This document shows, piece after piece, positions 1 through 7,269 of a stretch of DNA of 64,000 nucleotides (the stretch's first letter is position 1; every line of letters begins with the position of its first letter). The notes under the pieces were generated by a model, which did no database searches, was not told where the DNA came from, and saw nothing but the letters and a program-made list of their open reading frames with translations. The translations under genes were made by a program, and so were the position numbers. This DNA is from Micromonospora halotolerans (GTDB lineage: Bacteria; Actinomycetota; Actinomycetes; Mycobacteriales; Micromonosporaceae). The stretch covers positions 1,364,001-1,428,000 of the forward strand of contig NZ_CP134876.1 in NCBI RefSeq assembly GCF_032108445.1, given 5' to 3'.

Positions 1-1799
1 GACCCGGCGCCGTCGACGACCTCCGTCGGCCGCCCGTCGGAGTCGTACGTGTAGCGCACCACGGTGCCGTTGGGATCAGTGATCGTGCTGGTCCGACCGA
101 GCCCGTCGTAGGTGTAGCGGCTGATCCCGCCGAGCGCGTCGGTGATCGTGCTGATCTGCCCGTCGCCACCGTAGGCGTAGGTGAGGACACGGCCGAGCGG
201 GTCGGTGACGGTGGTCAGTCGGCCGGAGCTGTCGTATCCGTTTGTCGTTGTCGCGCCGTTCGGGGCGACGGTGGCCAGCAGCAGGCCGGAGGCGGTGTAC
301 CGGTAGCGGGTGACCGCCCCGGCGGCGTCGGTGCTGCTGGACAGCCGGCCGGCGTCGTCGTAGCCGTACTGCTGGACCTTCCCCGAGGGGCTTGTCACCG
401 ACGCACGTCGGCCCGCCGCGTCGTAGCCGTAGGTGAGCTTCCGGTTGGTCGGGTCGGTGATGCTGACCAGCCGCCGACCCGCGTCGTACCCGTAGGCGGT
501 CTTCGCACCTGCCGGGTCGACGACCTCCGTCACCAGCCCATCGACCACGGTGCGGCGGGTGATCCGGTCGGCGGCGTCGGTCACCGTCGACGGCACCCGG
601 CTGTCGCCGGTGTAGCCGTAGCGGGTGACGGCGCCCGCGGCGTCGGTCACGTTGGTCAGGCGGTCCTGTGCGTCGTACCCGTACGCGGTGGTGGCGGTGC
701 CGAGCGCACGGCTGGTGAGGTTGCCGTGGGCGTCGTAGGCGAAGGTCGTCCGGGTCCCGCCCCGGGCGCTGTTCTCGACGAGGCGTCCGTTGGAGTCGAA
801 CGTTTGGCTGATCGACTTGCCGGCCGGGTCCGTGGCGCCGACCAGCCGGCCGGCGCGGTCGTGCCGGTAGGTGGCCGCGGCCCCGCCCGGCTGCAGGGTG
901 GCCGTGGTCACCCCGGTGGCCTCATCGTAGGCGACGTCCTCGGCGCCACCTGACGCGAACTTCTGATGCACGACCCGCCCGTCCGGGTCGTAGGTGTTCT
1001 CGAGGACGGTGCGACCCTCCGGGTCCACGATGGCGGCCAGCAGGCCCCCACCGGTGCTGGTGTAGCGGGTGACGGCGCCACCCGGCACGGTCACCGCGGA
1101 CAGCGCGCCATCGGTGTACGCGTAGGTGACCACCCGCCCGTCGCCGGCTTCCGCCCGGGTGACGTGGCCGGACGCGTCGTATCCGAGGGCGAGGACGGCG
1201 CCGGCCGAGTGCGTGGCTCGACTCAGCCGGCCGGCATCGTCGTAGCTGAGGTTGACCCGCTCCCCCTCCCCGGTGAGGCTGGTGGCACGACCTGACGCGT
1301 CGAAGGTGATCGCTGCGCCAGCCCGGTACCGCAGGGTGAAGGTGCCGTCGTCGGCACGGGTGAGCTCGGCTTCGATGTCCTGGGGGCGCTGGTAGCCGCC
1401 GGCGTCGCCGGGCGGGAAGGTCAGCACCCGGCCGTCGGCGTCGTGGAAGGCGACCGCGCCATCGTCGCCGACCACGAGCCGGGTGGTCAGCGTGGTGGTC
1501 CAGCCCTTGCCGAACGGCCCGTCGTGGGGATTCTGCGAGTTGTAGCTCCGCGCCCAGCTCAGCAGCCCGGCGGAGAAATCCAGGTCGACCGCGGCGTGGG
1601 TGAAGTTGCCCGTGGCCGTGTTCACGCCCTGGCCGGTGAAGCCGTAGCCCGAGTGCTGTCCGAGCAGCTCCGACATCGGCCGCGTGACGTAGTCGTCTTC
1701 CGCGGCGATCGCCGGCAGCGCGGACGCCACAAGCGTGACGGCCGTCGCCGCTGCCAGAACTGGCAGCCGCCACCGGCCGATTCCTGTTTCGTGTCTCAT
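1..1799 (-). CDS. RHS/YD-repeat secreted protein, 3' end outside window
   Basis: Reading leftward from the ATG at 1799 gives an open frame of 599 codons that leaves the window without a stop. Residues 1-32 form a Sec signal peptide (positive start, hydrophobic core, ASALPAIAA-type cleavage region). Residues 40-170 resemble the conserved N-terminal region of RHS proteins (TGQGVNTATGNFTH, then SYNSQNPHDGPFGKGW). From about residue 200 there are tandem YD repeats of about 20 residues (for example YGYDAQDRLTNVTDAAGAVT and YTYDGLGRTSTITDPNGTV). RHS proteins form a beta-cocoon shell that usually encloses a variable C-terminal toxin or effector, and that end would lie left of this window. The family and secretion are clear. 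The cargo is unknown and no immunity gene can be looked for here. Confidence 0.85.
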   Translation of the reverse strand, partial: MRHETGIGRWRLPVLAAATAVTLVASALPAIAAEDDYVTRPMSELLGQHSGYGFTGQGVNTATGNFTHAAVDLDFSAGLLSWARSYNSQNPHDGPFGKGWTTTLTTRLVVGDDGAVAFHDADGRVLTFPPGDAGGYQRPQDIEAELTRADDGTFTLRYRAGAAITFDASGRATSLTGEGERVNLSYDDAGRLSRATHSAGAVLALGYDASGHVTRAEAGDGRVVTYAYTDGALSAVTVPGGAVTRYTSTGGGLLAAIVDPEGRTVLENTYDPDGRVVHQKFASGGAEDVAYDEATGVTTATLQPGGAAATYRHDRAGRLVGATDPAGKSISQTFDSNGRLVENSARGGTRTTFAYDAHGNLTSRALGTATTAYGYDAQDRLTNVTDAAGAVTRYGYTGDSRVPSTVTDAADRITRRTVVDGLVTEVVDPAGAKTAYGYDAGRRLVSITDPTNRKLTYGYDAAGRRASVTSPSGKVQQYGYDDAGRLSSSTDAAGAVTRYRYTASGLLLATVAPNGATTTNGYDSSGRLTTVTDPLGRVLTYAYGGDGQISTITDALGGISRYTYDGLGRTSTITDPNGTVVRYTYDSDGRPTEVVDGAG

Positions 1800-2091
1800 C
1801 GGCACCCCCGTTTCGATGTAGATCGATCGAGGGAACGATATTGTCCGACGTCTCTGCCCTACCGTCCCATTCAATCAATCAGGCTCGATATATTGGCCTG
1901 GCCTGCGGGAACGGTTTGACGAGTGGAGAATCACACGGCCGTCGCGTAACGTTCACCGACTCCGGAGCGCTTTTTGCCAATCCACCGTCGGCGATGGCCA
2001 ACCTTCCGCCCCGCTTCGCCATGCGGCGGAATCAGCCCCTCGGTAACGTGAGCCGCAGGGGGTACGCCGTCGACGCCGAGGAGGTGGGCCG

Positions 2092-3633
2092 GTGGTCGAG
2101 CCGACCGTCGTCGTGGGGGTGGACATCGGCACCACCAGCACCAAGGCGGTCGCGTACGACACCGGTGGCCGGCAGCTCGCCACCCACTCGATCGGCTACC
2201 CCCTGGAGGAGCCGCGACCCGGGTACGCCGAGCAGGACCCGGTACGGATCTTCGACGCGGTGGTCGGGGCGATCCGCGCCGTGGCCGAAGAGCTGCGCCG
2301 GCCGGTCGCCGGCCTGTCGTTCAGCACCGCGATGCACAGCCTGATCGGGCTCGACGCCGACGGCACCCCGCTCACCCCGTCGGTGACCTGGGCCGACTCC
2401 CGGGCCAGCGCGCAGGCCGAGCGGCTGCGCGCCGTGCCGTCCGGGCTGGCCATCCACCGGCGTACCGGCACCCCGGTGCACCCGATGGCGCCGCTGCCCA
2501 AGCTGGTCTGGTTCGCCGAGCAGCAACCGACGCTGCACGCGCGGGTGGCGCACTGGGTGGGCATCAAGGACTACGTGCTGCTGCGGCTGACCGGGGCGCT
2601 GGTCACCGACCACTCGGTGGCCTCCGCCACCGGGCTGATGGACATCTACCGGCTGGCCTGGGACGCCGAGGCGCTCCGCATCGCCAGCATCACCGAGGAG
2701 CAGCTTCCGCAGCTCGTTCCCACCACCCACGTGCTGCCCGGCCTGGCCGCCGGCGCGGCCCGGGCCACCGGCCTGCCCGCGGACACCCCGCTCGTGGTGG
2801 GCGCCGGCGACGGGCCGCTGGCGAACCTGGGGCTCGGCGCGGTGCACCCCGGCGAGGTGGCCTGCTCGATCGGCACCAGCGGGGCCATGCGGGTGATGGT
2901 GGAGCGCCCCGGGGTCGACCCGCTCGGCGGCGTCTTCTGCTACGCCCTGACCGAGCACCGCTGGGTGGTCGGCGGCGCGATCAACAACGGCGGGATCGTC
3001 CTCCAGTGGGCCAACGAGGCGCTCGCCCCCGAGCTGGGCGAGCACGCCGAGGAGGAACTGCTCGACCTGGCCGCCCAGGCGCCGGTCGGCTCCGGTGGGC
3101 TGATCATGCTGCCGTACCTGCTCAGTGAGCGGGCGCCGCACTGGAGCGCGCTGCCCCGCGGCGCGTACGTCGGGCTGACCCACGGGCACGGCCGGGCGCA
3201 CCTCGTGCGGGCCGCGCTGGAGGGGGTTTGCCAGCAGCTCGCCCTGGTGCTCGCCTCGGTGCGGGCGGCCGGCAACGAGGTACGCGAGATCCGCGCCAGC
3301 GGCGGTTTCGCCCGCAGCCCGCTGTGGCGGCAGATCCTCGCCGACGCGCTCGGCATGCCGGTGCGCTTCCCGGTCGGGCACGAGGGCTCCAGCTTCGGCG
3401 CCGCCCTGCTCGGCATGCAGGCGCTCGGCCTGATCGAGTCGATCGAGGTCGCCGCCGACCTGGTCCGGATCGAGGAGACGGTCCGCCCGAATCCCGCCTC
3501 CGCCGCCACGTACGCGGCCCTGCTACCGCTCTTCTCCGAGCTCTACGACGCGCTCGTCCCGACGTTCGCGTCGCTGCGGCGGCTGGCCCCGAGCCTGCCG
3601 CCGGAGCCACCACCCACCGCTCCTCCCCAGTGA
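2092..3633 (+). CDS. gntK: FGGY-family gluconokinase
   Basis: A 513-residue FGGY sugar kinase. The N-terminal phosphate-binding loop is visible (VVGVDIGTTSTKAV, residues 7-20), as are the second-domain motifs VVGAGDGPLANLGLGAV and CSIGTSGAMRV, and the C-terminal adenosine region ASGGFARSPLWRQILADAL. The AMHSLIGLD segment and the GntP permease gene 37 nt downstream point to D-gluconate as substrate (gluconate + ATP to 6-phosphogluconate, feeding the pentose phosphate or Entner-Doudoroff route). The GTG start is favoured by a strong GAGGAGG ribosome site at 2078-2084, spaced 7 nt. No GntR-type regulator lies beside it. Another C6 sugar acid as substrate cannot be excluded. Confidence 0.88.
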   Translation: MVEPTVVVGVDIGTTSTKAVAYDTGGRQLATHSIGYPLEEPRPGYAEQDPVRIFDAVVGAIRAVAEELRRPVAGLSFSTAMHSLIGLDADGTPLTPSVTWADSRASAQAERLRAVPSGLAIHRRTGTPVHPMAPLPKLVWFAEQQPTLHARVAHWVGIKDYVLLRLTGALVTDHSVASATGLMDIYRLAWDAEALRIASITEEQLPQLVPTTHVLPGLAAGAARATGLPADTPLVVGAGDGPLANLGLGAVHPGEVACSIGTSGAMRVMVERPGVDPLGGVFCYALTEHRWVVGGAINNGGIVLQWANEALAPELGEHAEEELLDLAAQAPVGSGGLIMLPYLLSERAPHWSALPRGAYVGLTHGHGRAHLVRAALEGVCQQLALVLASVRAAGNEVREIRASGGFARSPLWRQILADALGMPVRFPVGHEGSSFGAALLGMQALGLIESIEVAADLVRIEETVRPNPASAATYAALLPLFSELYDALVPTFASLRRLAPSLPPEPPPTAPPQ

Positions 3634-3670
3634 TCGCCCGTCCCGGAGGCACGGACGACTACCGAAGGTC

Positions 3671-5197
3671 GTGATTGCCGTGGTCACACTGCTCGCCGCA
3701 CCGGCGGAACCCCTCACGAACGCCGGTGACACCCAGCTCGTCATCGCCGCCCTGCTCGGCATCGCCGCGGTGGTGGTGCTCATCGCCTGGGGCAAGGTGC
3801 ACCCGTTCCTGGCGCTGATCCTCGGCGCGGCCGTGCTCGGCGTGGTCGCCGGGGTCAGCGCCGACAAGATCGTCACCTCGTTCAGCGGCGGGGTGGGCTC
3901 CACGGTCGGCGGCGTCGGCCTGCTCATCGCGCTCGGCGCGATGATCGGCGGGATGCTCGCCGAGTCCGGCGGCGCGGACAGCATCGTCGAACGGGTGGTC
4001 GGCCGGGTCTCCGGCGGCGCGCTGCCGTGGGCCATGGCCGGGGTGGCCGCGCTGATCGGGCTCCCGCTCTTCTTCGAGGTCGGCGTGGTGCTGCTCGTGC
4101 CGATCGTGCTGCTGGTCTCCCGCCGGGTCGACGTGCCACTGATCAAGATCGGCATTCCGGCGCTGGCCGGCCTGTCGGTGCTGCACGGCCTCGTGCCGCC
4201 GCACCCGGGCCCGCTGGTCGCGATCGACGCGCTCGGCGCCAACCTCGGCCAGACCCTGGCCCTGGGCCTGCTGGTGGCGATCCCCACCGTGATCATCGCC
4301 GGGCCGGTCTTCGGCAACTTCATCGCCCGCTACGTGCCGGCCACCGCCCCGGAGGCGCTGCTGCCCACCCGGCAGCCGCTCGCCGCCGGCGGGGACCGGC
4401 GGCCGACCCGCCCCGGCGAGGGCCGGCTCGACGCCGACGGCGACCTGGTCACCGAGGACGACCTGGTCAACCCGGGCACCGGCCGCCCCGGCGCGCCGAT
4501 CGACGAGCCGGTGGGCCGGCGCTCCCGCCGCGAGCCGGCGCTCTGGGCCGCCGTGGTCACCGTGCTGCTGCCCGTGGTGCTGATGCTGCTGCGGGCGATC
4601 GGCGAACTGACCCTCGACGAGGACACCGGCGGCCGGAAGGCGCTGGACATCATCGGCACCCCGATCGTCGCGCTGCTGGCCGGCGTCATCTTCGCGATGA
4701 TCTTCCTGGGCTACCGGACCGGGTTCAGTCGCGGGCAGGTCTCCGGATTCCTCGGCGGCTCGCTGCCGGCGATCGCCGGCATCCTGCTGATCGTCGCCGC
4801 CGGCGGCGGGTTCAAGCAGGTCCTGGTCGACGCCGGGGTGGGCAACCTGGTCGCGGACGCCGCCAAGGGCGCGAACATCTCCCCGCTGCTGCTCGGCTGG
4901 CTGGTCGCGGTCGGCATCCGGATCGCCACCGGCTCGGCGACCGTCGCCACGATCACCGCCGCCGGCATCGTCGCGCCGCTCGCGGCGACCCTGAACCAGC
5001 CGGAGGTTGCGCTGCTGGCCCTGGCCATCGGCTGCGGGTCGCTGTTCTTCTCACACGTCAACGACGCCGGCTTCTGGCTGGTGAAGGAGTACTTCGGGTT
5101 GACCGTCGGCCAGACCATCAAGACCTGGTCGGTGATGGAGACGATCATCTCGGTGGTCGGCTTCGCCGGTGTGCTCCTGCTCGACCTGGTGCTCTAG
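3671..5197 (+). CDS. gntP: GntP-family gluconate:H+ symporter
   Basis: A 508-residue polytopic membrane protein of the gluconate permease family with about 12 hydrophobic segments. Family-typical stretches include GKVHPFLALILGA (about 40-53), IALGAMIGGMLAESGGAD, LPLFFEVGVVLLVPI, LHGLVPPHPGPLVAIDALG, and near the C-terminus ATVATITAAGIVAPL and FFSHVNDAGFWLVKEYF. It sits 37 nt downstream of the kinase gene and forms a transport-plus-phosphorylation unit with it. A charged cytoplasmic loop (about residues 240-285, rich in R, D and G) is longer than in enteric GntP. A GTG at 3671 is used; a second GTG at 3680 is an alternative start. Confidence 0.9.
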   Translation: MIAVVTLLAAPAEPLTNAGDTQLVIAALLGIAAVVVLIAWGKVHPFLALILGAAVLGVVAGVSADKIVTSFSGGVGSTVGGVGLLIALGAMIGGMLAESGGADSIVERVVGRVSGGALPWAMAGVAALIGLPLFFEVGVVLLVPIVLLVSRRVDVPLIKIGIPALAGLSVLHGLVPPHPGPLVAIDALGANLGQTLALGLLVAIPTVIIAGPVFGNFIARYVPATAPEALLPTRQPLAAGGDRRPTRPGEGRLDADGDLVTEDDLVNPGTGRPGAPIDEPVGRRSRREPALWAAVVTVLLPVVLMLLRAIGELTLDEDTGGRKALDIIGTPIVALLAGVIFAMIFLGYRTGFSRGQVSGFLGGSLPAIAGILLIVAAGGGFKQVLVDAGVGNLVADAAKGANISPLLLGWLVAVGIRIATGSATVATITAAGIVAPLAATLNQPEVALLALAIGCGSLFFSHVNDAGFWLVKEYFGLTVGQTIKTWSVMETIISVVGFAGVLLLDLVL

Positions 5198-5210
5198 CGG
5201 GCGTCGCGCG

Positions 5211-5237
5211 GGCGCCCGGCCGGACCGGTCGGGCGCC
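5211..5237. terminator. Convergent hairpin after gntP
   Basis: The arms GGCGCCCG (5211-5218) and CGGGCGCC (5230-5237) can pair around an 11-nt loop in the 61-bp gap between the converging gntP and monooxygenase genes. There is no T-run, as is common for actinobacterial terminators. It could serve both strands. Confidence 0.45.
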
Positions 5238-5258
5238 GGTCCGTCCGAGCCGAGCGGG

Positions 5259-5543
5259 TCACGGCGCCTCGACGCCGGAGATGCGGAACTTGTGCACCTC
5301 CGCGCCGAGGATCATCGCCGCCTGCTCCCCGTCCGGGCCGGAGCCGCGGAAGTCGAGCAATTGCTCGTCGGACTCCCACCGCTCGTAGACGTTGATCCGG
5401 CCCGGCTCGACCAGGTCCGCGCTGACCGCGAAGTCCACGCAACCCGGCGCCGAGCGGGCCGCCCGGACGGCCTCCGCGCAGGAGGCCAGGTAGGCGTCCC
5501 GCTGGGCCGGGTCGACGTAGAGGGTGCCGGCAACGATGAGCAC
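5259..5543 (-). CDS. Antibiotic biosynthesis monooxygenase (ABM) domain protein
   Basis: A 94-residue single-domain protein of the dimeric alpha/beta-barrel ABM superfamily: LIVAGTLYVDPAQRDAYL at the N-terminus, APGCVDFAVSADLVEPGRI in the middle, the family hallmark NVYERWESDEQLLDF, and a terminal HKFRISGVEAP strand. Members include small monooxygenases such as YgiN and stress-related proteins of unknown substrate, and nothing here fixes the substrate. The GTG at 5543 is chosen because AGGAGG at 5550-5555 lies 6 nt upstream. Longer frames through this gene have no ribosome site and read out of family. The next gene upstream (a MerR/TipAS regulator) is 53 nt away on the same strand, so cotranscription is possible. 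Confidence 0.8.
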   Translation of the reverse strand: MLIVAGTLYVDPAQRDAYLASCAEAVRAARSAPGCVDFAVSADLVEPGRINVYERWESDEQLLDFRGSGPDGEQAAMILGAEVHKFRISGVEAP

Positions 5544-5596
5544 GCGTGACCTCCTGGAGGGTGAACCGTCCGGCCCATCCTGGCACCCGCAGCGGA

Positions 5597-6355
5597 TCAG
5601 GCCCGGCTGATCGCGTTGGCGTGGATCGCCTCGTTCAGGTACGCGGCCATCCCGGGCCGGATCGTCTCGAAGTACTCCGTGAACCGCGGGTCGGCCACGT
5701 ACATGTCGGCCAGCCCGGTGTGGATCTCGTAGGAGCAGTCGTACCACCAGTGGGTGATGAGCTGGCGGTGTTCCTCGGCCAGTGCCATCGCCTCCGGGCC
5801 GTCGGCCGGCGCGCCCGAGTCCATGAGCGCGGCGAACCGCCGCCCCCAGTCCTCGTTCTGGGCCTTGTTGCGCAGCCAGTCCTCCTTCGAGTAGCGGCTG
5901 GCCCGCTCCTGCGACTGCCGGTACGCCTCGGTGTCCCCCCAGCGCCGCTCGACCTCGTCGGCGTGCTCGTCCGGGTCGAAGTCCCCGAACACCTCGAACC
6001 GCTCCTCCGGCGTCAATCGGATCTCCAACTTCCTCGCCTCCATCGCGCGTTCGATCGCCGCGACCATCTCCTGGAGCTTGCCGATCCGCCCGGACAGCAG
6101 CTCGTGCTGCCGGCGCAGGTGCGCCGCCGGGTCGGCCGCCGGGTCGTCCAGAATCTCGGCGATCTCGTCCAGCGGGAACCCCAGCTCCCGGTAGTAGCGG
6201 ATGAGCTGCAGGCGGTCCAGGTCGCGGTCGTCGTAGCGGCGGTAGCCCGCCGACGTGCGCCCGCTCGGCCGCAGCAGCCCGATCTCGTCGTAGTGGTGCA
6301 GCGTCCGGACCGTCACCCGGGCGGCCCGCGCCACCTGACCCACCGTGTACGCCAT
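5597..6355 (-). CDS. MerR-family regulator with TipAS antibiotic-recognition domain
   Basis: A 252-residue protein. Residues 1-70 form a MerR winged HTH (YTVGQVARAARVTVRTLHHY, then EIGLLRPSGRTSAGYRRY), followed by a dimerisation coiled coil (about 75-115). The C-terminal domain is TipAS-like (about 120-250) with the SKEDWLRNKAQNEDWGRRFA and HWWYDCSYEIHTGLADMYV segments. In Streptomyces, TipAL binds thiopeptide antibiotics through this domain and activates promoters with an over-long spacer. The ATG at 6355 is preferred to the one 18 codons upstream because an AGGGAGGG ribosome site precedes it and the longer frame would run into a MerR-type promoter at 6388-6409. Autoregulation is likely. The inducing ligand is unknown. 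Confidence 0.88.
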   Translation of the reverse strand: MAYTVGQVARAARVTVRTLHHYDEIGLLRPSGRTSAGYRRYDDRDLDRLQLIRYYRELGFPLDEIAEILDDPAADPAAHLRRQHELLSGRIGKLQEMVAAIERAMEARKLEIRLTPEERFEVFGDFDPDEHADEVERRWGDTEAYRQSQERASRYSKEDWLRNKAQNEDWGRRFAALMDSGAPADGPEAMALAEEHRQLITHWWYDCSYEIHTGLADMYVADPRFTEYFETIRPGMAAYLNEAIHANAISRA

Positions 6356-6387
6356 GGGTTCCCTCCCTTCCGCGACCAAGGCTCCCG

Positions 6388-6409
6388 CCTCCCGTTGCGT
6401 GAGGGTCAA
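6388..6409 (-). promoter_or_regulatory. MerR-type promoter/operator of the TipAS regulator
   Basis: On the minus strand a -35-like TTGACC (6409-6404) is followed by an imperfect 17-bp dyad (6388-6404 on +: CCTCCCG, TTG, CGTGAGG, one mismatch between arms). The dyad overlaps the spacer, where MerR proteins bind, and a GAGCCT hexamer follows 19 nt after the -35. A 19-nt spacer with a central dyad is the classic layout for MerR activation. Confidence 0.6.
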
Positions 6410-6452
6410 GCCCGATTCTGCGGCCCGCGCGGCCCGCCCGGCTGGAAACGGC

Positions 6453-6498
6453 GATCGCCCCCGGCCTCCCCGGGGGGTACGGGAGGCCGGGGGCGATC
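6453..6498 (-). terminator. Strong hairpin terminator
   Basis: A perfect 18-bp inverted repeat (6453-6470 and 6481-6498, arm GATCGCCCCCGGCCTCCC) with a 10-nt loop. It lies just downstream of the stop of the membrane-protein gene (6509) and upstream of the TipAS regulator promoter, so it separates the two minus-strand transcripts. Confidence 0.8.
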
Positions 6499-6508
6499 GT
6501 GGACCGGG

Positions 6509-7141
6509 TCAGGTGGTGATCCGCTCCCGCTCCGGGGCGGCGAAGGTCTCGCTGACCGGGGTGCGGAAGGCGTGCACCAGGCCGGCGATCGAGAGCAGCA
6601 GGAGCAGCGCCGCGCCGAGGTACATGGCCAGGGCGCCCTGCCCGGCCTTGCGGCCGAACTCGCTGAACCCGTACGAGGTGAGCAGCAGGCCGCGCAGCGT
6701 CTCGCCCTTGAACACGGTCTCCCGCTGGGCGGTGACGTCGGCGAGCTGCTTCTGCAGGTCGGGCAGGTTGGCGGCCTTGGCCTGCTCGGCCTGGGTAACC
6801 TGCTCGCGCAGCGCGGTCTGCGGCGCGCCCAGGTCGGCGTACGTCTTCCCGCCGCCGATCGACTGCAGGTGCAGGCCGATGTACTCGTTGGCGTAGCACT
6901 CGGCCTGCTTGCCGCTGGTGAGCGCCTGGCCGGCGTACTCGCGCAGGCACCCCGACTTCTTCTCCTCGTCGCTCAGCTTGTCGGCCGGCGTGAAACTGAT
7001 GTGCTGGGCGGCGAGCTGGTCGTGCACGTAGTGGTTGGCGAAGTTGGCGTTCGTCGTCAGGACGACGCCGACGACGAGCAGCAGGACCGCGAGGCCCAGC
7101 CCACCGATGCTGAACAACAGGTCGAGCGTCCGTCGCTTCAT
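6509..7141 (-). CDS. Two-pass membrane protein with extracytoplasmic coiled coil, unknown function
   Basis: A 210-residue protein not recognised as a named family. A hydrophobic segment at residues 7-30 (LLFSIGGLGLAVLLLVVGVV) and another at about 170-190 (GALAMYLGAALLLLLSIAGL) would place residues 31-165 outside the cell. This part has two cysteines about 17 residues apart (SGCLREYAG, QAECYANEY), possibly a disulphide, followed by a helical stretch predicted as a coiled coil (EQVTQAEQAKAANLPDLQKQLADV). The C-terminus is charged and cytoplasmic. The gene is monocistronic, ending in a strong terminator. Function cannot be inferred. Confidence 0.75.
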   Translation of the reverse strand: MKRRTLDLLFSIGGLGLAVLLLVVGVVLTTNANFANHYVHDQLAAQHISFTPADKLSDEEKKSGCLREYAGQALTSGKQAECYANEYIGLHLQSIGGGKTYADLGAPQTALREQVTQAEQAKAANLPDLQKQLADVTAQRETVFKGETLRGLLLTSYGFSEFGRKAGQGALAMYLGAALLLLLSIAGLVHAFRTPVSETFAAPERERITT

Positions 7142-7269
7142 GTCTGGCTCCCGTATGGATGGTGTCTCTTCGTTGTGTGCGACACCATCGTGGCGGTGGG
7201 CGGGGCACCGCCGGCAGGGCCGAACCCCCCGTCCGGCCCGGGACCTTCGACCCGGTGCCGCCGGGCCGA

